Assembly (NCBI GenBank): GCA_030754805.1
Contig: JASLZO010000083.1
Span: 1-5,543, forward strand
Direction: 5' to 3'
DNA length: 5,543 nucleotides
From: Dehalococcoidia bacterium
Lineage (GTDB): Bacteria > Chloroflexota > Dehalococcoidia > UBA6926
Made by a program: the position numbers and the translations under genes. The notes under the pieces were generated by a model, which worked only from the letters and a program-made list of their open reading frames with translations, had not been told where the DNA came from and searched no databases. This document shows, piece by piece, positions 1 to 5,543 of this stretch (positions within the stretch are counted from its first letter, which is position 1; each line of letters begins with the position of its first letter).

Positions 1-124
1 TCCCGGCACCACCAGGTCGGAGTTGGTCCAGATATCCCATGTACTCTCGAAGCAACTCCGCTCGTTTTCCCGTCGCGGATTTCGCCTGTGCTTCTTCTAC
101 TGAGACATTGTTGAATCGAGGCAT
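1..124 (-). CDS. 5' part of an unidentified gene (first 41 codons; runs off the left edge)
   Basis: An ATG at 124-122 opens a minus-strand frame that stays open to the window edge. The peptide begins MPRFNNVSVEEAQAKS and continues with a charged, helix-prone stretch (KRAELLREYMGYLDQLRPGG). It has no signal peptide or membrane segment. The frame is supported by a strong AAGGAG Shine-Dalgarno sequence 9 bases upstream and by a candidate promoter further up. I do not recognise the family. The N-terminus does not look like the [2Fe-2S] or FAD subunit that often accompanies the molybdenum hydroxylase gene upstream on the same strand. The 173-base gap and the candidate promoter suggest it is transcribed separately from that gene. 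Existence of the gene is fairly well supported; its function is unknown. Confidence 0.7.
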   Translation of the reverse strand, partial: MPRFNNVSVEEAQAKSATGKRAELLREYMGYLDQLRPGGAG

Positions 125-133
125 GTTTCCAAT

Positions 134-139
134 CTCCTT
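134..139 (-). promoter_or_regulatory. Shine-Dalgarno site of the left-edge gene
   Basis: On the minus strand the sequence reads AAGGAG, with 9 bases between it and the ATG at 124-122. It is the main support for calling this short open frame a real gene start. Confidence 0.7.
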
Positions 140-167
140 CGATGTCGAATGGGCTTCAGAGTGACCA

Positions 168-197
168 AATCTAGCACGGGGTCACCGGTTCGTTCAA
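168..197 (-). promoter_or_regulatory. candidate sigma70-type promoter for the left-edge gene
   Basis: On the minus strand, TTGAAC (197-192; four of six matches to TTGACA) is followed after an 18-base spacer by TAGATT (173-168; four of six matches to TATAAT). Transcription would start near 161 and give a leader of roughly 37 bases that contains the AAGGAG site. The boxes are imperfect, so this is a prediction from spacing and position only. Confidence 0.35.
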
Positions 198-205
198 TCG
201 GCGCC

Positions 206-228
206 TCGATGGTCGTTACGGCCATCGA
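206..228. repeat. short inverted repeat in the 125-297 intergenic region
   Basis: TCGATGG (206-212) and CCATCGA (222-228) are perfect inverted copies. In a plus-strand transcript the pairing continues inward through a T-G wobble and two C-G pairs to a TTA loop, giving about 10 pairs. In the minus-strand transcript, the direction of the flanking genes, the wobble becomes an A-C mismatch. There is no T-run on either side, so it is not a standard intrinsic terminator. It lies 70 bases past the stop of the molybdenum hydroxylase gene and 8 bases upstream of the -35 box proposed for the left-edge gene. It could be a weak terminator or a regulator site; both are inferences. Confidence 0.4.
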
Positions 229-297
229 CTTTGTCAAACAGTACGAAAGAACCGGGCGTGTAACTCTGTCCGGAGCGTGATGGTAAGCGTGTGGGAG

Positions 298-2538
298 TTA
301 ATCCGTTCCCGCGTTGAGTGCCCGCCAAACTTTCTCAGCCGTTACCGGCAGGCTATAGACGCGCACTCCACTCGCGGCCGCCACTGCATTTGCGATTGCT
401 CCTGCCGTCGTGATGTTCGAATGTTCTCCCACACCCTTCGTGCCGTAACGCCCGCGACCCTCGGAGTGTTCGATCAACGAGATCGTCAGTTCGGGAATAT
501 CGCGCTCGGACGGGATCTTGAATTCCGCGAACGTGGGTGTCGTAACACGGCCGCTCTCGTCGACCGCCAGATCTTCCGTGAGGGCATTGCCGAACCCATT
601 CATCATCCCGCCCTGGACCTGCCCGTGATAACCGATCGGGTTGATGACGCGAGCGGAATCGTGGACCGCGGTGACCCGCTTCACTTCGATCTCCCCACTG
701 TCGGGGTCGACATGGACCTCGGCAACCTGGGCAACGAAGGACGTGTACTTGCTGGGGTTCATGTCCAGCACATGGCCGCGGCCCTTCACTGGCTCCCCGG
801 TTCGAGCCGACAGCGTTTCCATCGCCACCCGGGTCCCGGTCTGTTCGTTCACAAGTTCCCCCGCCTCGTATGCAGTGGAATCCTCGTCCCACCCCTCTAA
901 TTCGGCGACCAATTGTCGCAGCGAGGACTGGAGATCTTCCGAGGCCTGGTGCGCCGCTTCCGGCGCGACGTAGCTTCCGCGCGTGCCGCCGATCCCCGTA
1001 TCGAACGGAACATCGTCGGTGTTGTACGGCACCATCTCGATCCGAGACGTAGGAATGTTCATCTCCTCCGCCACGACCTGCTGGATCATCGTGTCCGTCC
1101 CCATCCCCGGGTCGTAGATCGAGCTGCTCGCCGTTACCCGCCCATCCGGGTGGACCGCCAGGCCTACATGCGTCTCCCCCCCGATCTGGGATCGGTTTCC
1201 GATCGCCAGGCCGCGGCCTGTGTTCGGTGCGAGGGGTTCGTACCAGCCGGAGGCTCGAACCGCCTCGCGCAGCACTTCCTCCGCCCGGATGTCCTCGTAC
1301 TTCAGGCCCGCCGGTGTCAGGTCTCCCGTTTGCAGCATGTTCAGGAGACGCAGTTCGATCCGATCCATTCCCAGTTCTTCGGCGATCAGGTCCATGTGGG
1401 TCTCGCCCGAGAAAATCGCCTGCACTTCCCCAGGAGACCGCGCGAAGCCGCATGGGACGGTGTTCGTATAGACCTGGATGCTCTCCATGCGGACGTTCGG
1501 CGTTTTGTACGGCCCACCGACCTGCGATGCACCAGGCAGGTTGGAACCGGGCACCGGCTTGTAGGCCGCATACGCACCGCTGTTGAAGAACATCTCAGCG
1601 TCCCACGCGGTCAGCGTTCCGTCGCGCATCACGCCCGCCTTGATCCGGATCGACGACTCATGTCTGGGATTCGAAGCGGTCAGTTCCTCCGTGTATTCAT
1701 AGTTCAGTTTCACCGGGCGCCCGGTCTTCCGAGCCATCAGGTATACCAGCGGCGAATCGGCGAAGTCAGCCTTGCCGCCGAACTCTCCACCCACGTACGC
1801 CCGGTTGATTGTGATTTTCTCCGACGGAACGCCGAACAGCGCGGCCAGTTGGTTCTTGCTGCGGAATACAGCGGTGCTCCCCATCCAGACCTGGATTTGG
1901 CCATCGTCGTCAATCCACACCGTGCAGTTATGTGGCTCGATATACGCTTGGTGGCTCCGAGGCGTCGTGTACCAGCGTTCCAGAATCAGGTCGGCGTTCG
2001 CGAATCCTTCTGCTAGGTCGCCCTTTTCCCAGAGCTGCCGCGCGAACGCATTCGTGGGCCGTTCGAGCGGGTCACCGGGCAGTCCCTGGTATGAGTTGAA
2101 GTCGGGGTGCAGGATCGGCGCGCCATCGGCCAGCGCGTGCTCGAACGTCACAGCCGCCGGCAGTTCTTCATACTCAACGTCGATGAACGCGAGCGCCTCT
2201 TCGGCGGTGTCTTCGTCGTCCGCCGCTACGACCGCTACTTTGTCCCCGATATACCGAACGGCGTCGAATGCAAGGAGCGGTTCGTCCTGGAGCGCTTTCC
2301 CGGAGCGGAGGCCACCGACTTCGTCTGGAGTGAGCACGGCATGAACCCCAGGATGGGCGAGTGCGCGTTTCGTATCGATGTGCTTGACGCGCGCGTGGGG
2401 GTAGGGCGATCTCAGGATCTTGAGCCACAGCGTCCCCGGAAGAACGACATCGAGGGCGTACTTTCCTCGGCCGGTGGTCTTATCCGGGCCGTCGGTCCTT
2501 CCGACCGGCGCTCCTATCACTGGCTGTTGTGTAGCCAT
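298..2538 (-). CDS. xanthine dehydrogenase/aldehyde oxidase family protein, molybdopterin-binding (large) subunit
   Basis: This is the catalytic subunit of a molybdenum hydroxylase, 746 residues and near the usual length for stand-alone large subunits. Such enzymes hydroxylate or oxidise aldehydes, N-heterocycles or CoA thioesters at a molybdenum-cytosine dinucleotide site. Electrons pass to [2Fe-2S] and FAD partners. Seen in order: an alpha/beta hammerhead domain (about 20-130, with GKYALDVVLPG at 25-35 and RSPYPHAR), HQAYIEPH at 196-203, GGEFGGK at 250-256, FARSPGEVQ at 365-373, DPGMGTDTMIQQ in the 470s-480s, QVQGGMMNGFGNALTE near 640-655, and KGVGE at 701-705. Glu705 is the conserved catalytic base. 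The AYRCSFR loop of form I CO dehydrogenase is absent, so it is probably not CoxL; the substrate is unknown. I chose the ATG at 2538-2536 because AGGAG sits 7 bases upstream; an in-frame GTG at 2562 has no such site. No small or FAD subunit gene adjoins it. It is divergent from the CoA-transferase gene. Confidence 0.95.
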   Translation of the reverse strand: MATQQPVIGAPVGRTDGPDKTTGRGKYALDVVLPGTLWLKILRSPYPHARVKHIDTKRALAHPGVHAVLTPDEVGGLRSGKALQDEPLLAFDAVRYIGDKVAVVAADDEDTAEEALAFIDVEYEELPAAVTFEHALADGAPILHPDFNSYQGLPGDPLERPTNAFARQLWEKGDLAEGFANADLILERWYTTPRSHQAYIEPHNCTVWIDDDGQIQVWMGSTAVFRSKNQLAALFGVPSEKITINRAYVGGEFGGKADFADSPLVYLMARKTGRPVKLNYEYTEELTASNPRHESSIRIKAGVMRDGTLTAWDAEMFFNSGAYAAYKPVPGSNLPGASQVGGPYKTPNVRMESIQVYTNTVPCGFARSPGEVQAIFSGETHMDLIAEELGMDRIELRLLNMLQTGDLTPAGLKYEDIRAEEVLREAVRASGWYEPLAPNTGRGLAIGNRSQIGGETHVGLAVHPDGRVTASSSIYDPGMGTDTMIQQVVAEEMNIPTSRIEMVPYNTDDVPFDTGIGGTRGSYVAPEAAHQASEDLQSSLRQLVAELEGWDEDSTAYEAGELVNEQTGTRVAMETLSARTGEPVKGRGHVLDMNPSKYTSFVAQVAEVHVDPDSGEIEVKRVTAVHDSARVINPIGYHGQVQGGMMNGFGNALTEDLAVDESGRVTTPTFAEFKIPSERDIPELTISLIEHSEGRGRYGTKGVGEHSNITTAGAIANAVAAASGVRVYSLPVTAEKVWRALNAGTD

Positions 2539-2545
2539 CGCCGTA

Positions 2546-2550
2546 CTCCT
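2546..2550 (-). promoter_or_regulatory. Shine-Dalgarno site that fixes the start of the molybdenum hydroxylase gene
   Basis: AGGAG on the minus strand lies 7 bases before the ATG at 2538-2536, within a purine-rich stretch. It selects this ATG over the in-frame GTG at 2562-2560, which would add eight residues and would place this site inside the coding region. Confidence 0.8.
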
Positions 2551-2630
2551 CTCCCCGCCCACGTAGATCGATCTTCGGACGAGTCAGTGTCCAGGCGCAA
2601 ATCGCGGCAGCGTCCGGATGTTAAGGAGCG

Positions 2631-2636
2631 ATTGTA
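2631..2636 (-). promoter_or_regulatory. candidate -10 box for the molybdenum hydroxylase gene
   Basis: The minus strand reads TACAAT, five of six matches to TATAAT, about 92 bases upstream of the chosen ATG. No good -35 hexamer is seen 16-18 bases further upstream (the sequence there is about CGATCG). If real, the promoter depends on an activator or on an alternative sigma factor. Confidence 0.25.
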
Positions 2637-2836
2637 AGCCCGCCCGCTCCCGTCGATCGCCCGCGGCAGCCAAGCCTTCCAGCCATCGCCGGGTCTGGGT
2701 GGGGGACCCGAGGCGAACCGTCTGGAGATGCCGCACCGCACCGGATTCACCCAGTTCCGCCTACTCACGGTGCCGGCCCCGATGTTTGGTCGTTGACCAG
2801 CAGAAGATGGTGTCTCGCGTCAACGATGTTATGCCA

Positions 2837-2871
2837 CAAGAATTACTGGATACCGGCGTCTATGATTCTTG
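2837..2871. repeat. inverted repeat just upstream of the CoA-transferase gene, possible operator
   Basis: CAAGAAT (2837-2843) and ATTCTTG (2865-2871) are perfect inverted copies around a 21-base centre. Allowing one T-G wobble, the arms extend to 9 pairs. The right arm overlaps the TATGAT -10-like box at 2861-2866 and ends 16 bases before the ATG at 2888. The arms lie in an AT-richer patch than the surrounding DNA. A dimeric repressor bound here would block the promoter or the start; this role is inferred from position. Confidence 0.35.
2861..2866 (+). promoter_or_regulatory. candidate -10 box for the CoA-transferase gene
   Basis: TATGAT matches TATAAT at five of six positions. Transcription would begin near 2873, leaving a leader of only about 15 bases with the G-rich ribosome-binding stretch. 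The -35 region (around 2837-2843, AAGAAT or similar) does not match TTGACA, so the call is weak. Confidence 0.25.
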
Positions 2872-2887
2872 ATTGGGGGTGGTAGAT

Positions 2888-5347
2888 ATGCCGGATGTGT
2901 TCGCAGGCACCGTCGTCTTGGACTTGACCAGCGGCTGGGCGGGATCCGTGGCCACGATGGTGCTCTCCGATTTCGGCGCCGACGTGATCAAGGTCGAGCC
3001 TACAGGAGGCACCCCCGATCGTTCCACGCCGCAGCATTACCAATGGAACCGAGGGAAGCGAAGTGTCGTCCTGGATCTCGAGACCGCCGCCGGGGCCGAC
3101 ACGTTCAGAAGACTCGCGGCCTCGACCGATGTCGTTGTGGAAGCGTTCCCGCCAGGAGAGACCGCGCGGCTTGGGATCGACTACACGGCGCTTCGAACGG
3201 ACCGACCCGACCTCGTGTACTGCTCGATCACCGCGTTTGGTCGCGAGGGGCCTCACACCGGGTACAGGGCGGACCAGGGTGTCGTCACCGCCTGGGCCGG
3301 TCGGTTCTCGGCCTTCGTTGGCCAGGCCGGGAGACAGGGTCCCCACTACGCAGCGGTCCAGGTCGCGAACCATGGTGCCGCCTTCGCGGCGGTCCGGGGA
3401 ATCCTCGCCGCGCTCATTGTTCGCGACCGGACGGGCAGGGGCCAGTGGGTGCAGACGAGCCTCCTCCAGGGCGTCTCCGCCTTCGATATCTCTGATTGGA
3501 TTGTGTGGCAGATGATGCTGAAATATCCAGACGAGTTTGCCGACAACCCGCAGGCGGATCCGACAAGACGTCCGGCCGTCGGTTACCAGCCGATCCGCAC
3601 GAAGGATGGTCACTGGATCCAGCTTGCGAACGTCGTCGATCGCCTGTTCAAGGCCGGGTTGCGAGAGATGGACCTCGGTGACGTGTTGGACGAACCCAGG
3701 TTCGAAGGGGCGCCAACCCTGTTGCCCGAGGCACGTGAACACCTGAGAAAGATCGTGGTCGAACGGGGGCTCGAAAGGACCCTTTCCGAATGGATGGACG
3801 TCTTCATCAATCGGAGCGCCGACGTGGCCGCGGAGCCATTCATGACCTCACAGGAGGGGATGAACCACCCGCAGGTCGTTCACAACCAGCACGTCGTTGA
3901 AGTGACTGACCCTGAGGTCGGTCCGATGCGCCAACTCGGAGTCGCGGTCGATATGCGCGGCACCCCGGGGAGCGTGAAAGGCCCCGCGCCCATGCTCGGC
4001 GCTGATTCGAAGGGCGTACTGGACCGGATCGACTCCAGCCTGCCGGCGCCACCTATCGCAGCTCGCCAACCTGAACTCCCACCCCACCCCCTCAACGGCA
4101 TCACCGTCGTCGACATGTCGACGGTCATCGCCACACCGGTCGCCACCTCGCTCACCTCAGAACTTGGCGCGAGGGTCATTCGCATCGAGGCGTTCGACTT
4201 GGATCTCATGCGGCGGTTCAACCAGGGCCTGTCGATCAACAGGACTCAGGGCGGGGTCGAGAACATCTCGATCGACCTTCAGACTGACCCAGGGAAGCAG
4301 ATTCTTCACGATCTGGTGGCGAACGCTGACGTCTTCGTCCACAACATGCGGCCGGGGGCAGCCGAGCGGCTCGGAGTTGGATACGAACAGATCCGTGAGT
4401 TCAACCGGGACATCATCTTCGTCTACGCCGGTGGATACGGGGACAGTGGGCCCCACTCGCACAGACCCGCGATGCACCCGATCGGCGGTGCTGTCGCAGG
4501 TGGCGCGTTGGCGCAGATGGGGCGCGAAGCCATCCCTCCCGCCAACCAGGAAATGACCTACGATGAAATCATCGAGGTCTCTCGCCGACTTGGCCGATCG
4601 AACGAGACGAACCCCGATCCGAACGGATCGATGGTTACCTCGACCGCCATCCTCCTCGGGCTGTATGCGCGGGAACGGTACGGGGATGGCCAATACATCC
4701 AGACCACCATGCTCGGGGCCAACGCGTACGCCAATGCAGACGACTTCTTCTCGTTCGAAGGCAAGCCGGACCGTCGGATCCCAGACGCGGAGGGGTACGG
4801 GCTCGGACCCCTCTATCGCCTGTACGAGGCGAAGGAAGGCTGGGTCTTTCTCTCGGCCGAGTCCGATGCCGACTGGAAATCACTCTGTACCGCTCTCGAA
4901 ATGAGCGACCTCGGATCCGACCCACGGTTCGTGACTACCGACGAGCGCGAAGGAAACGAGGAAGCGCTGGCGGGCGAACTCGCGAATGTGTTTAAACAAA
5001 GGACCGCGGAGGAGTGGGAACGAGATCTCACCGGGGTCGGCGTGGCATGCGTCGAAGCGGAGGACGCCGGGACGTCGCGCGTCTTCACGCGACTTCACGA
5101 ATCCGGCCAACAGTGGTACACCACGGAGGTCGAACACGTCCGGCTCGGGACCTTCTGGCGCTATAGGCCTGTGGTGGATCTCTCCTTGACTCCGTCGCGC
5201 GTCGGTCCCGGACCCCTCCGCGGCCAACATACGCGTGCCATCCTCGGGGAGTTGGGCTATTCGGAGACTCAGATCGACGAACTCAAGGCCGCACGGGTGG
5301 TCGATTGGGAAGAGGTCGCGCCGCTCGCCCCCGCGGGGACTGGATAA
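2888..5347 (+). CDS. tandem two-domain class III (CaiB/BaiF) CoA-transferase, probably active only in the C-terminal half
   Basis: The 819-residue protein carries two full class III CoA-transferase domains (about 5-380 and 400-810) joined by a Pro-rich linker (about 385-400). The family moves CoA between carboxylic acids through an aspartyl-CoA intermediate; cytoplasmic. Both halves show the N-terminal strand-turn-helix (VVLDLTSGWAG; TVVDMSTVIATP), FGADVIKVEP or LGARVIRIEA, the NRGKRSVVLDL-type segment, PPG/RPG followed by LGIDY/LGVGY, and TGRGQ/YGDGQ. The domain-2 C-terminus has GQHTRAILGELGY. At the catalytic aspartate position, domain 1 has Asn161 (AAC, 3368-3370) in VANHGAA, while domain 2 has Asp577 (GAT, 4616-4618) in PDPNGSM. 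Domain 2 has about 17 extra residues just before that Asp. I chose the ATG at 2888, preceded by GGGGGTGG; an in-frame TTG at 2873 and GTG at 2879 are alternatives. Size and layout resemble DddD, but the substrate is not determined. Confidence 0.93.
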   Translation: MPDVFAGTVVLDLTSGWAGSVATMVLSDFGADVIKVEPTGGTPDRSTPQHYQWNRGKRSVVLDLETAAGADTFRRLAASTDVVVEAFPPGETARLGIDYTALRTDRPDLVYCSITAFGREGPHTGYRADQGVVTAWAGRFSAFVGQAGRQGPHYAAVQVANHGAAFAAVRGILAALIVRDRTGRGQWVQTSLLQGVSAFDISDWIVWQMMLKYPDEFADNPQADPTRRPAVGYQPIRTKDGHWIQLANVVDRLFKAGLREMDLGDVLDEPRFEGAPTLLPEAREHLRKIVVERGLERTLSEWMDVFINRSADVAAEPFMTSQEGMNHPQVVHNQHVVEVTDPEVGPMRQLGVAVDMRGTPGSVKGPAPMLGADSKGVLDRIDSSLPAPPIAARQPELPPHPLNGITVVDMSTVIATPVATSLTSELGARVIRIEAFDLDLMRRFNQGLSINRTQGGVENISIDLQTDPGKQILHDLVANADVFVHNMRPGAAERLGVGYEQIREFNRDIIFVYAGGYGDSGPHSHRPAMHPIGGAVAGGALAQMGREAIPPANQEMTYDEIIEVSRRLGRSNETNPDPNGSMVTSTAILLGLYARERYGDGQYIQTTMLGANAYANADDFFSFEGKPDRRIPDAEGYGLGPLYRLYEAKEGWVFLSAESDADWKSLCTALEMSDLGSDPRFVTTDEREGNEEALAGELANVFKQRTAEEWERDLTGVGVACVEAEDAGTSRVFTRLHESGQQWYTTEVEHVRLGTFWRYRPVVDLSLTPSRVGPGPLRGQHTRAILGELGYSETQIDELKAARVVDWEEVAPLAPAGTG

Positions 5348-5350
5348 GAA

Positions 5351-5376
5351 AACGCTTCGACCGATTGCGAGGCGTT
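5351..5376 (+). terminator. hairpin directly after the CoA-transferase stop, possible terminator
   Basis: AACGCTTCG (5351-5359) pairs with CGAGGCGTT (5368-5376), giving nine pairs including one T-G, around an 8-base loop. It begins 3 bases after the TAA at 5345-5347 and is preceded by a short A-rich run. Only TT plus mixed bases follow, so there is no true U-tract. It may act as a weak intrinsic terminator or as a 3'-end stabilising hairpin. The position supports the gene ending here as a single-gene unit. Confidence 0.4.
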
Positions 5377-5543
5377 CGTGCCCGTCTGCGATCTGGTCGC
5401 GCTGACCGGCATCGCTCGTCCGATTCGTTCCATGGTGGATACGGATGTAGTCGTACGGGGAAGCGAGGGGGGGTACCTGGGTCAGTGTGGATCCACGAGC
5501 ATCACTGGGCGAGGGTCGCCGAGAGAACGAAGATCGGATTTCG

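Larger units (their letters stand above)
2539..2887. other. divergent intergenic region between the two main genes
   Basis: The 349 bases separate two head-to-head starts and should hold the promoters for both. Open frames crossing it (for example 2517-2768 on minus and 2618-2872 on plus) are low-complexity, rich in Arg/Ser/Pro, and lack plausible ribosome sites, so I call no gene here. It contains -10-like boxes at 2631-2636 (minus) and 2861-2866 (plus) and an inverted repeat at 2837-2871. A smaller one at 2690-2710 has CGGGTC and GACCCG arms around a 9-base centre. A TTGACC at 2793-2798 resembles a -35 box but has no -10 partner at the right distance. Confidence 0.7.

Noticed and set aside
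353..1453. Second minus-strand frame of 366 codons inside the molybdenum hydroxylase gene
   Set aside because: The translation is Arg/Gly-rich low-complexity sequence. The overlapping frame carries all of the family motifs, and there is no sign of a frameshift between the two.
913..2016. Plus-strand open frame of 367 codons antisense to the molybdenum hydroxylase gene
   Set aside because: It is wholly inside a gene with clear family motifs on the other strand. Its translation is rich in Arg/His/Pro with no recognisable domain, as expected for a mirror frame in GC-rich DNA.
2538..2562. Upstream GTG start giving the molybdenum hydroxylase eight more residues
   Set aside because: There is no ribosome site before the GTG, whereas the internal ATG has AGGAG at ideal spacing. 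The extra residues (GGERSTA) are simply the translated Shine-Dalgarno region.
2690..2710. CGGGTC/GACCCG inverted repeat as a terminator
   Set aside because: It is a 6-base stem without a T-run, and it lies between divergent starts where no transcript needs to end.
2843..3742. Minus-strand open frame of 299 codons antisense to the CoA-transferase
   Set aside because: It overlaps the well-supported first domain of the CoA-transferase, shows no motif, and is a typical shadow frame.
5348..5543. Open frame continuing in the same phase after the CoA-transferase TAA, with an ATG at 5432
   Set aside because: The protein already ends at a normal family C-terminus (GQHTRAILGELGY plus a short tail), a hairpin follows the stop, and the ATG has no Shine-Dalgarno site. 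About 65 open codons can occur by chance at this GC content.
5502..5543. Possible C-terminal end of a convergent minus-strand gene (last residues FVLSATLAQ, stop at 5504-5502)
   Set aside because: Thirteen codons are too few to tell coding from chance; nothing identifies a family.

Overview
The window has two complete protein genes, arranged head to head, and the start of a third. The DNA is moderately GC-rich, with mostly G/C third codon positions and clear Shine-Dalgarno sequences, so it is bacterial. The gene content (a molybdenum hydroxylase large subunit beside a class III CoA-transferase) is common in lineages rich in catabolic paralogues, such as Dehalococcoidia/SAR202-type Chloroflexota and some Actinobacteria. 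That placement is an inference from gene content and protein style; nothing in the window fixes the taxon.

Layout: (1) 1-124, minus strand: the first 41 codons of an unidentified gene that runs off the left edge, with a strong ribosome binding site and a plausible promoter. (2) 125-297: an intergenic stretch with that promoter and a compact inverted repeat. (3) 298-2538, minus strand: a molybdopterin-binding large subunit of the xanthine dehydrogenase / aldehyde oxidase family. (4) 2539-2887: a 349-base divergent intergenic region with no convincing gene. It holds a -10-like box for each side and an inverted repeat just before the plus-strand gene. (5) 2888-5347, plus strand: an 819-residue protein made of two complete class III (CaiB/BaiF) CoA-transferase domains in tandem. 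(6) 5348-5543: a hairpin immediately after the stop codon, then no supportable gene.

The most notable point is in the CoA-transferase. By motif alignment from memory, the nucleophilic aspartate of the family is an asparagine in the N-terminal half (Asn161) but is kept in the C-terminal half (Asp577). Only the second half is therefore expected to be catalytic. The second half also has an insertion of about 17 residues directly before that aspartate. The overall design (two fused class III domains, about 820 residues, active aspartate in the second) resembles the DMSP CoA-transferase/lyase DddD. It is equally compatible with other tandem CoA-transferases of unknown substrate.

Functionally, the pair could form a small catabolic module: CoA activation of a carboxylic acid by the transferase, and hydroxylation or oxidation of a substrate or product by the molybdenum enzyme. 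The [2Fe-2S] and FAD subunits that such a molybdenum enzyme normally needs are not encoded next to it here. I see no CRISPR array, mobile element, tRNA or rRNA.
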